Origin: an uncultured Eubacteriales bacterium
GTDB lineage: Bacteria; Bacillota; Clostridia; Monoglobales; Monoglobaceae
Length of the DNA stretch: 10,916 nt
Assembly (NCBI GenBank): GCA_900542675.1
Contig: UQOT01000067.1
Coordinates: 1-10,916 of the forward strand
Reading direction: 5' to 3'
Shown: positions 1 through 5,302 of the stretch, one piece after another
Layout: each line of letters starts with the position of its first letter
Numbering within the stretch: position 1 is the first letter of the stretch
Notes under the pieces: model-generated
The model's input: the letters and a program-made list of their open reading frames with translations, nothing else
What the model was told of the DNA's origin: nothing
Databases searched by the model: none
Position numbers and translations under genes: made by a program

Positions 1-344
1 TTTGTCGGCACGGGCGTGGGCTCCTCGCCTTCTTCGTCATCATCGCTTCGCTCAGGTGACACTGTCGGTGCGGACGCCTCCTCAATTATAGGCGTATAAT
101 CGACGCGCTTTAACACGCCGAGGTCAGAGCCCGTGTCGTAGTCAGAGCACTCCGCCCCGTCGCTGAGTCCACCCAAAATTTCAATGGGAACATTCTCGCA
201 CACATACGAGATTTCATAGGTTCGGTATTCCTCGTCCCCGCCCCACGTCGCCTTATAAATCAGCGCACAAAGACTGAGCACAATAATCGCAATCAGCAAA
301 AGGTCGATAATATTCAGCTTCCAGATAATCTTTTTAGACAGCAT
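1..344 (-). CDS. DUF4330-family membrane protein, C-terminus cut by window edge
   Basis: The frame is open from an ATG at 344 to the left edge (114 codons visible, no stop), so the gene is partial. The protein starts with a short basic stretch (MLSKKIIWKLN), followed by one hydrophobic segment at about residues 12-30 and then a non-membrane region. This is the same plan as the two other DUF4330 proteins in the window, with the shared start pattern N/S-x-I-D followed by the membrane span. I infer a short cytoplasmic N-terminus and an outer-face domain. From about residue 80 the visible part becomes acidic and proline-rich (for example DDDEEGEE), which the other two copies lack; this may be a linker before a further domain. 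A weak purine-rich ribosome site (AAAGAGAAG) precedes the ATG. It has its own promoter at 392-420, so it is a separate transcription unit from the gene at 833. The function is unknown; assignment rests on architecture and context. Confidence 0.72.
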   Translation of the reverse strand, partial: MLSKKIIWKLNIIDLLLIAIIVLSLCALIYKATWGGDEEYRTYEISYVCENVPIEILGGLSDGAECSDYDTGSDLGVLKRVDYTPIIEEASAPTVSPERSDDDEEGEEPTPVPT

Positions 345-391
345 AGCACAACTTCTCTTTCCCGAAAAAATCCAAATCTCTGTTAAATTTT

Positions 392-420
392 ATTATACCC
401 CAAAAATAATATAATTTCAA
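392..420 (-). promoter_or_regulatory. sigma-A-type promoter of the left-edge DUF4330 gene
   Basis: Read on the minus strand, TTGAAA (415-420) and a perfect TATAAT (392-397) are separated by exactly 17 bases. The predicted start of transcription is near 385, giving a leader of about 40 nt before the ATG at 344. The site lies just downstream of a terminator-like hairpin at 431-464, which fits a boundary between two transcription units. Confidence 0.75.
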
Positions 421-430
421 TCATTAATTT

Positions 431-464
431 AGAAAATGCGCCCTAATCGGGCGCGGGCTTTTCT
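431..464. terminator. probable bidirectional intrinsic terminator
   Basis: A 6-bp GC stem (GCGCCC 438-443 with GGGCGC 449-454, 5-base loop) is flanked by complementary AGAAAA (431-436) and TTTTCT (459-464). On the minus strand the hairpin is followed by ATTTTCT. On the plus strand it is followed, after GGGC, by TTTTCT. It would end transcripts of the DUF4330 operon coming from the right, just before the promoter at 392-420. The T-tracts are short, so efficiency is uncertain. Confidence 0.5.
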
Positions 465-487
465 GCGCTGTTTGCGCGAGGGTTTAT

Positions 488-528
488 TCGACCCATTTCT
501 TTTGTCCTTATAAAAAGAAACGGGTCGA
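488..528. repeat. long imperfect hairpin
   Basis: CGACCCATTTCTTTT (489-503) pairs with AAAAGAAACGGGTCG (513-527) around a 9-base loop, and one more T-A pair (488/528) extends it. The single A-C mismatch on the plus strand becomes a G-U pair in minus-strand RNA, so the fold would be almost perfect there. No T-tract follows on the minus strand, so a terminator role is doubtful; a dispersed repeat or an RNA-stabilising 3' structure is possible. Confidence 0.55.
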
Positions 529-560
529 GCCCCAAAGAAAAACACTTTGATTGGCGACGG

Positions 561-624
561 CCTTCGTGCTGCGGGCAAATTAACGATTGGCGCCCAAAAA
601 TACGGGACTAACGCCTCACGAAGG
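561..624. repeat. 8-bp perfect inverted repeat, 48-base loop
   Basis: CCTTCGTG (561-568) and CACGAAGG (617-624) are perfect reverse complements. The loop contains the short inverted element TTGGCGCCCAA. It lies in the gene-free gap and may be part of a degenerate dispersed repeat. No function is visible. Confidence 0.4.
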
Positions 625-684
625 TTTCGCACGGAGCGCCGAGTCGTCGCTCCCTACACACGTGACGATTTACGTTCGCGCCTC

Positions 685-744
685 ATGCGCGGCGGCGAAT
701 TTTTTATTCTACCGGGTATAAATCCACTATTTCGCCGCCTGTGG
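685..744. repeat. 60-bp direct repeat, copy 1
   Basis: It matches 814-873 at 59 of 60 positions; the one difference is C725 against G854. It contains a 9-bp perfect inverted repeat, GGCGGCGAA (691-699) and TTCGCCGCC (731-739). On the minus strand it encodes the same last 12 residues (TGGEIVDLYPVE) and TAA stop as the DUF4330 gene at 833, and the one base change is synonymous (GTG for GTC, valine). Confidence 0.9.
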
Positions 745-813
745 CCACACACCGAGTGTGTGACGGCAAAAATGAGCGGTTGTTCGCCTCTGTATGCAAT
801 GCCTTTATGTTGT

Positions 814-873
814 ATGCGCGGCGGCGAATTTTTTATTCTACCGGGTATAAATCGACTATTTCGCCGCCTGTGG
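814..873. repeat. 60-bp direct repeat, copy 2 (overlaps the end of a gene)
   Basis: This is the partner of 685-744. It covers codons 150-161 and the stop of the DUF4330 gene at 833-1318 plus 19 bases downstream. The two copies are 129 bases apart, exactly 43 codons, so they lie in the same reading frame on the minus strand. Confidence 0.9.
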
Positions 874-1318
874 TGGTGTATTTTGACCACGCGTTTAGGG
901 TGCTTCCGGCGCCGATATATTTATTGTCGTTGGTGAAGTATCCAAGGCTGCTCGCCTTGCCGCTTGTTCTTACCGTTACGTACACGTCAAACTTATCCGG
1001 CACGTCAACCTTTTTGTAGGTTCCGTCGGTCATACTTATCTGCATTACCGCAGGCTCGGCTCGGACGCCGACAACGTCGCCCATATACTCCTTGGTTTCC
1101 TTGTCAAAGAAGGGTCCGCCCTTTTTAAAGCCGTCAACCGTATAGTCACGCACGCTGTTTACCTTATATACAAACTCAAAATCCGTCTTTTCGGTTGACG
1201 ATACTGCGTCGCTGTCGGACGTAAACTTCGCATAGAGCCCAAAGGCGATTAAGGCTATGCATATAACCGCGATTATATCAATAACGCTGATTTTTCCGAA
1301 TAATTTACCGTTTTTCAT
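833..1318 (-). CDS. DUF4330-family single-span membrane protein
   Basis: A 161-residue protein starts at an ATG preceded by a strong AAGGAG site (AAGGAGAATAACT before ATG). One hydrophobic segment spans about residues 11-30 after a short basic N-terminus; the remaining 130 residues are soluble and probably face outward. The block PDKFDVYVTV (107-116) matches GKYDVFVTM in the neighbouring paralogue at 1756, and this shared block with the common membrane anchor is the main support for the family call. The molecular role of DUF4330 is unknown. It is the last gene of the minus-strand run, 26 bases after the unknown gene at 1345. Its final 12 codons lie inside a 60-bp sequence repeated downstream, in frame, at 685-744. 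A role in surface glycan assembly is inferred only from the neighbouring ligase and glycosyltransferase genes. Confidence 0.82.
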   Translation of the reverse strand: MKNGKLFGKISVIDIIAVICIALIAFGLYAKFTSDSDAVSSTEKTDFEFVYKVNSVRDYTVDGFKKGGPFFDKETKEYMGDVVGVRAEPAVMQISMTDGTYKKVDVPDKFDVYVTVRTSGKASSLGYFTNDNKYIGAGSTLNAWSKYTTTGGEIVDLYPVE

Positions 1319-1344
1319 AGTTATTCTCCTTATATTTAATAGAG

Positions 1345-1752
1345 TTAATAATCCGAATTTTTTAAATAATCCATATGCCGCCTGTAACGACGGGGAATGT
1401 TTATTTCGGCGTCGTTGTACCCGATTTCCTTTAGGAAAGCTGTTATTGTGTCGACTCCGTCATTAAAGAACGCAGAAATGCGTTTTTCTTTATTGCTAAT
1501 TCCTTTGTAGTCGGGCGGACACACGAATGTCCAGTCGGCGCCCTCGTTATCAAAAATGACCCTGAAATATTCATCGATGTTATGCTTATCAAGAGCCTTT
1601 GATAAAAGGATATGATGCTCGCAGCCTTCATCAAGCAGAGATACAACGGCGTGCGAGCCGTCATAAGAAATTACAGCCATTAACGGCTCCTTATCGTGCT
1701 TAATAAATTCGCGGCAGTCGGCATCACTGCCGTAATACTTGATTATTTTCAT
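1345..1752 (-). CDS. unknown soluble protein between two DUF4330 genes
   Basis: I do not recognise this 135-residue protein. It has no signal peptide and no membrane segment, so it is predicted cytoplasmic. It is rich in charged residues and contains the stretch ADWTFVCPPDYKGI near residues 82-95 and a basic RRYRRH motif near the C-terminus. The ATG at 1752 is only 3 bases after the stop of the upstream DUF4330 gene, and its ribosome site (GAGAAGGA) lies inside that gene's last codons, so the two are probably translationally coupled. The downstream DUF4330 gene starts 26 bases after it. Base composition is about 45% GC by a rough count, lower than neighbouring genes, with two 60-base lines near 35%, which may hint at separate ancestry. 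That it works with the DUF4330 proteins is inferred from the tight operon only. Confidence 0.75.
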   Translation of the reverse strand: MKIIKYYGSDADCREFIKHDKEPLMAVISYDGSHAVVSLLDEGCEHHILLSKALDKHNIDEYFRVIFDNEGADWTFVCPPDYKGISNKEKRISAFFNDGVDTITAFLKEIGYNDAEINIPRRYRRHMDYLKNSDY

Positions 1753-1755
1753 ATT

Positions 1756-2253
1756 CTAATCCTTCTCGCTAATCTCTACCATTGTGACATAGCCGAAGCC
1801 TGCCCAGCCTTTGGAGCGGACGGCGTCTTTGTCGCCTATTCTTATCGGCGAACCGTTTATGTTTATCTGATTTTGCGTGTCTACGGCGTCGGCTTCCATT
1901 GTTACGAAAACATCATACTTCCCCGGTACCGTCTGGGTTGACGCGCTGCCGATAACCAAATCATACGCCGTCTTTTCCGCAGGGCGTGACTCGACCTTTG
2001 TGACGGTTGCGGGCATTTTTTCCTTAACGCCGATTGTCACGCTGTCGCCCACTTTGGGGAGGTGTGTCATATACTCGTCCTTCTCGGCAAACTCAACCTG
2101 AATGGTTGCCTTAACGTTCTTATCGCCGCTCTGTTCGGTACTGCCGCCGCCCTTGGGCATAAGTACATATATACCTACCGCGGCAACCAAAACGATAATC
2201 AAAACGATGATAAAGTCAATGCTGTTAAACTTTGGTTTTGAATTATTCTTCAT
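1756..2253 (-). CDS. DUF4330-family single-span membrane protein
   Basis: A 165-residue protein starts at an ATG with AAGGAG 8 bases upstream. A basic N-terminus (MKNNSKPK) leads into a hydrophobic span at about residues 12-31, then a glycine-rich linker (KGGGSTEQSG) and an outer-face domain of about 120 residues. Two parts of that domain suggest small beta-rich folds: VGDSVTIGVKEKM (68-80), and GKYDVFVTMEADA (111-123), which is shared with the paralogue at 833. The family's biochemical activity is unknown. It follows the glycosyltransferase gene after a 133-base gap that holds a hairpin repeat, and precedes the unknown gene at 1345 by 3 bases. I see no convincing promoter in the gap, so it is probably cotranscribed with the upstream glycan genes, perhaps at reduced level because of the hairpins. 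Confidence 0.83.
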   Translation of the reverse strand: MKNNSKPKFNSIDFIIVLIIVLVAAVGIYVLMPKGGGSTEQSGDKNVKATIQVEFAEKDEYMTHLPKVGDSVTIGVKEKMPATVTKVESRPAEKTAYDLVIGSASTQTVPGKYDVFVTMEADAVDTQNQININGSPIRIGDKDAVRSKGWAGFGYVTMVEISEKD

Positions 2254-2306
2254 TGATTTTGTCTCCTTATATTTGGGTTTATGATTATTAACGAGGTTGT
2301 GATGTT

Positions 2307-2379
2307 TTGCGCCCGTGAGGACGCAAAACGATACGCCTCATCCACCGCAAGCGGTCCCCCTTCCCCTGTGGGGAAGGCT
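2307..2379. repeat. 73-bp dispersed hairpin repeat, copy 1
   Basis: It matches 5193-5265 at 65 of 73 positions without gaps, and 36 bases (2331-2366) are identical. It is built of three hairpins: TTTTGCG/CGCAAAA (2305-2311 with 2322-2328), ACCGC/GCGGT, and CCTTCCCC/GGGGAAGG (2359-2366 with 2370-2377). It fills the gap between the glycosyltransferase and DUF4330 genes. No T-tract follows the stems, so it is not a typical terminator. Similar elements are, as far as I recall, abundant between genes in gut Clostridia. Confidence 0.9.
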
Positions 2380-2386
2380 CATACAT

Positions 2387-3496
2387 TCATACAATTAGAC
2401 TTTCGTATAGCCTTTCTATATTCCTTGTGTTTACTTCGGCGGTGAAGGTTTCTTTGTAGGTGCGCTTTGCGCCCTTACTCATTTTGCTATACAGCTCTTT
2501 GTCGTTTATTAGGCGCTCTATTTCCTTTGCCATTGCTTCCGGGGCTTTTATCGGGGTCAGAGCGCCGTTTACGTCCTGCTTGATTACGCCCGGGTTACCG
2601 CCGAAGCGGGTCACGACTGCGGGCTTTCCCAGGCTCATTCCCTGAAGCAGCGAGAGGCTTGTCGCCTCGGTGCCGAACGAGCAGTTCGCCTGTATGTCCA
2701 TCGCGTTCATCAACGGCTCAACATCGCTTAAAAAGCCCGTCATAACCACCGTGTCTGAAAGGTTTTTTTGCGCTATATACGCCTTTAGCTCACTTTCGGT
2801 ATCACCCGTGCCCGCGATTAAAAACCTTATCTTATACCCTTTATTTTTCAGGATTTCGGCGCAGTCGATAAGATACCTCTGCCCCTTGACCTCAGTCAGT
2901 CTTGCGATTAATGCGACTGCGGTCTCGTCGGGCGCAATCCCGAATTTTTCACGTGCCGCTATGCGTTTTTCGGTATCATACTCACTGAGCGGCTCTACGC
3001 CGTTTAGAATTACCTCTATCTTATTCGCGCTGACCCCCGTTGCGGTCAGGTTATCCTTTGCCGCCTCGGCAACCGCGATAATCCTGTCGGCGGTCAAATT
3101 ATTCACCGCGCCGTTTATCAGCTTGCCCGCGCCGCGCGAAATTTTAGCCGGCGGCTCAAACACGCTGTGGCGGGTGTATACCGTTTTTATCCCGCACAGC
3201 TTTGCGGCAATCCTCGCCGACATACTCGCGTGGGTATGGACTATGTCGGGCTTTAGCTCCTTAAACAGCTTGCGGAGCGAGCCTATCGCCTTAAAATCAA
3301 GAGATTTCTCCGCAAGATTGTCCATCTCGTACACCGTCACGCCGAGCTCTTCGGCTTCGGGCTTTAAAAGCGAATTTTTCGGCAATACGACCGACACGTC
3401 AAAACGGCTGCGGTCGAAATACTTTAAAAACGTGATTATACACTTGCCCGCGCCGCCGATGTTTGAGTCGGACGATACCTCGATTACCTTAATCAT
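2387..3496 (-). CDS. GT4-family (GT-B fold) glycosyltransferase
   Basis: This 369-residue protein has the two-domain layout of retaining GT4 enzymes that transfer a sugar from a nucleotide-sugar donor to a lipid-linked or glycan acceptor at the cytoplasmic membrane face. The N-terminal acceptor domain opens with the glycine-rich loop SNIGGAGK (11-18) and carries HTHASMSARIA (87-97). The C-terminal donor domain has ARLTEVKGQ (198-206), LIAGTGD (226-232) and GTEATSLSLLQGMSLGKPAV (275-294). In the family E-x7-E motif the first Glu is present (E277), but the second position is Gln (Q285, codon 2642-2644). The ATG overlaps the end of the upstream ligase gene by 8 bases (ATGATTAA), and the site GGCGGTGAG lies just before it, so the two genes are coupled in translation. 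The acceptor and sugar cannot be told from the sequence. Context points to a surface polysaccharide or teichuronic-type polymer. Confidence 0.94.
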   Translation of the reverse strand: MIKVIEVSSDSNIGGAGKCIITFLKYFDRSRFDVSVVLPKNSLLKPEAEELGVTVYEMDNLAEKSLDFKAIGSLRKLFKELKPDIVHTHASMSARIAAKLCGIKTVYTRHSVFEPPAKISRGAGKLINGAVNNLTADRIIAVAEAAKDNLTATGVSANKIEVILNGVEPLSEYDTEKRIAAREKFGIAPDETAVALIARLTEVKGQRYLIDCAEILKNKGYKIRFLIAGTGDTESELKAYIAQKNLSDTVVMTGFLSDVEPLMNAMDIQANCSFGTEATSLSLLQGMSLGKPAVVTRFGGNPGVIKQDVNGALTPIKAPEAMAKEIERLINDKELYSKMSKGAKRTYKETFTAEVNTRNIERLYESLIV

Positions 3497-5165
3497 TTTC
3501 GCTCACCGCCTTTTCGCTCTTTGCAATATTAACGGCTGATATGCCAAGCGCGAGCGTGAACCAGAATATCAGGAACACGCGGTAGTTATAAAAGCAATTA
3601 TCAAACATTCCCTGCACGGCGAAACCGATTACTCCGGTGCAAATCGCGACAATCATCGTGCCGAGTGCGCTGCCCTTCTTCTCTGTCGCCTGATAGCCGT
3701 CTATCATCGTTTTACCGAACATAAAGAGCGTCGTTAAAAATACGCCGATACCGACAATTCCGCTCTCAACCAGAATTTGCAGGAACATATTATGCGAATG
3801 CGGCGCGACAATACCGCTGTATGAATAGAACGGGTACACCGCCTTAAACGCCTCGGTTCCGGGACCTATGCCCGACGCCCAGAAATCCTTAACCATAGCG
3901 AGTGAGCCCATCCATATATATACTCTGTACGATGTCGAGGAGTCCTTCATATCCCCGACGCTTAAAAATCTGTTTATAATGCTCTCGGGCAGAACCATCG
4001 GAACAAACGGCAGCGCAATAAGCGCAAGCCCCCAAATCTTTCCGCAGACGAACGTCACGAACAGTCCGGCAATCACCATAGCTCCAATCCAGCACCCGCG
4101 CGAGAACGTGAGTATAAGCGTCACAAGCAACACACCCGTAAACACGGCAAACACGAGCTTAGACAGCGTTTTCGGCTTCTGCCACATAAGCGCCGCGCAT
4201 ATCGGCAGAACGAGCAAGATATACTCGCCGAGCACGTTCGGGTTCTCGAGCGTTGAGTAGACGCGCATCTTGATGTCACTGAACATCTCGTCGTCAATCC
4301 ACGCCGCCGACGCATCCCAGCCGAACACGTACTGAGCAATTCCGTAAAGGCACACAATCACGCCCGAGACCGCAAACACGGTCAGCGCACTAAACAGCTG
4401 CTTTTTCGTCCGTACCGTATTTATCACCACAAAATAGAACAGCATAAACACGAGGTAAATCGCGAAAATGCTCAGGCTGTTTATCATCGCAAACGAATTG
4501 AGCGACGCGATGAGGTACACCGCTAAAAATCCGAGCATAAGAAAGCCCACTCCGCCCGTGCGCCATTTAAAGTCATCGTCGGTCAGTGCGCGGTATAAAA
4601 CCGACACAAAGCACAGCCCGACCAAGCCAACCATCGCCATTGTCGGCGCAAGCGGAGCTAAGAATACCGTAATATAAACCCCCGCAAGGGTTGATTTCAA
4701 AATAAGGAACACCACGAAAAGCCCCGCGAATACGGCAATCGCCGCCACCGCCGCTTTAAGCGCCGCGTCCGCACCGCCGAAAACAAACCCCGCCACCGCG
4801 GCAAGCGCAGCAATGAGGAGCAGCACGCCGACAAGCACCGGGTCGCGTGCGGTGAGCTTTTCAAGATAGATATTGCATATGCGCATTATGCGCGAGGTCT
4901 CGACTTTCGCCTTAAGCCCTGCGCCGAATTTTTTCTTAAGCCAATTTAGAAAAGTAAACGGCGAAAATAGGATTTTGCCGATAACGCTGCTCTCTGCGCA
5001 GCCCTCAGCAAAGTGCTCCCTGCGGAACACGTTCGTAATCGCGCTCCTCTGCCACGCGCCCGATATTCCGTCATAGCACCTTCTTAAAATTCTATATACA
5101 AAGCTCTGTTTAATAAGACCCCACAGATACAGCCATAACGACTGAAAATATCCTGTGTTGTTCAT
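3489..5165 (-). CDS. O-antigen ligase / Wzy-like polymerase family membrane protein
   Basis: This 558-residue polytopic membrane protein belongs to the Wzy_C (O-antigen ligase) family, which moves or polymerises lipid-linked glycans on the outer face of the membrane. About 105 N-terminal residues are mostly soluble or amphipathic and basic; hydrophobic spans fill the rest. Family marks are the large outer loop before the last spans with RVYSTLENPNVLGEY (301-315), TFSRGCWIG (353-361), SYR (412-414), GIGPGTEAF (432-440) and the signature PHSHNMFLQILVESG (455-469), which holds the conserved His pair. A GTG three codons upstream (5172-5174) overlaps the AAGGAG ribosome site, so the ATG at 5165, 8 bases from that site, is the better start. 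It could be a ligase that attaches the finished polymer to the envelope or a chain polymerase; sequence alone cannot decide. Its end overlaps the GT4 gene by 8 bases. Confidence 0.9.
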   Translation of the reverse strand: MNNTGYFQSLWLYLWGLIKQSFVYRILRRCYDGISGAWQRSAITNVFRREHFAEGCAESSVIGKILFSPFTFLNWLKKKFGAGLKAKVETSRIMRICNIYLEKLTARDPVLVGVLLLIAALAAVAGFVFGGADAALKAAVAAIAVFAGLFVVFLILKSTLAGVYITVFLAPLAPTMAMVGLVGLCFVSVLYRALTDDDFKWRTGGVGFLMLGFLAVYLIASLNSFAMINSLSIFAIYLVFMLFYFVVINTVRTKKQLFSALTVFAVSGVIVCLYGIAQYVFGWDASAAWIDDEMFSDIKMRVYSTLENPNVLGEYILLVLPICAALMWQKPKTLSKLVFAVFTGVLLVTLILTFSRGCWIGAMVIAGLFVTFVCGKIWGLALIALPFVPMVLPESIINRFLSVGDMKDSSTSYRVYIWMGSLAMVKDFWASGIGPGTEAFKAVYPFYSYSGIVAPHSHNMFLQILVESGIVGIGVFLTTLFMFGKTMIDGYQATEKKGSALGTMIVAICTGVIGFAVQGMFDNCFYNYRVFLIFWFTLALGISAVNIAKSEKAVSEND

Positions 5166-5173
5166 AAATATCA

Positions 5174-5179
5174 CTCCTT
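5174..5179 (-). promoter_or_regulatory. ribosome binding site that sets the ligase start
   Basis: AAGGAG on the minus strand sits 8 bases before the ATG at 5165. The in-frame GTG at 5172-5174 overlaps this site and therefore cannot be the start served by it. Confidence 0.8.
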
Positions 5180-5188
5180 AACGTAGGA

Positions 5189-5217
5189 ATTATTGCGCCC
5201 GTGCGGGCGCAAATCAA
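5189..5217 (-). promoter_or_regulatory. weak candidate promoter with a palindromic spacer
   Basis: On the minus strand TTGATT (5212-5217) and AATAAT (5189-5194) are 17 bases apart. The spacer is almost entirely the perfect GC hairpin GCGCCCG/CGGGCGC. The boxes match consensus at about 4 and 5 of 6 positions. It would give the ligase and glycosyltransferase genes their own start of transcription, but it lies inside a dispersed repeat and may be chance. Confidence 0.25.
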
Positions 5218-5265
5218 TACGCCTCATCCACCGCAAGCGGTCCCCCTTCCCCAAAGCGGAAGGCT
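5193..5265. repeat. 73-bp dispersed hairpin repeat, copy 2
   Basis: This copy has the same orientation as the one at 2307-2379, with 8 mismatches. Its first hairpin is perfect here (TTGCGCCCG 5193-5201 with CGGGCGCAA 5204-5212). The third stem is weakened (CCTTCC/GGAAGG around CCAAAGC). It lies in the 137-base gap between the flippase and ligase genes. Confidence 0.9.
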
Positions 5266-5268
5266 TGC

Positions 5269-5287
5269 GGGCGGATATTATCCGCCC
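5269..5287. repeat. 9-bp near-palindromic hairpin adjoining the repeat
   Basis: GGGCGGATA (5269-5277) pairs with TATCCGCCC (5279-5287). The following CGCCCCTACGG (5283-5293) recurs at 9336-9346, so this is probably another module of the same dispersed repeat family. It is 16 bases past the stop of the flippase gene and could shield its mRNA end, but no T-tract follows. Confidence 0.6.
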
Positions 5288-5302
5288 CTACGGTTTGCGC
5301 AA

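Larger units (their letters stand above)
345..832. other. 488-base intergenic stretch without a supported gene
   Basis: This gap holds a promoter (392-420), a terminator-like hairpin (431-464), a long A/T-plus-GC hairpin (488-528), an 8-bp inverted repeat (561-568 with 617-624), a 60-bp repeat copy (685-744) and a small CACACAC/GTGTGTG hairpin (746-762). Short open frames occur on both strands, but none has a convincing ribosome site or recognisable protein. The frame across 704-832 is open behind the stop codon of the gene at 833 (see findings). The stretch has the look of accumulated repeat debris. Confidence 0.7.

Noticed and set aside
429..632. Minus-strand open frame of 67 codons in the left gap
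   Set aside because: It reads straight through hairpins and a terminator-like element, is very basic and low in information, and has no recognisable domain or good ribosome site.
685..873. CRISPR array
   Set aside because: There are only two copies of a 60-bp unit with a single 69-base gap, the copies include coding sequence, and no cas genes are present.
654..890. Minus-strand open frame with a repeated peptide (RRRNSxFIPGRIKNSPPR)
   Set aside because: The peptide repeat is only the other-frame reading of the 60-bp DNA repeat; there is no ribosome site, and it overlaps the true end of the DUF4330 gene.
2359..2377. Hairpin as a terminator of the glycosyltransferase gene
   Set aside because: The stem is strong, but no T-tract follows on either strand, and the same element occurs upstream of the ligase gene; a dispersed repeat is the better reading.
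2670..3539. Long plus-strand open frame of 289 codons
   Set aside because: It is antisense to the clearly recognisable GT4 gene and shows no family features; a by-product of codon bias.
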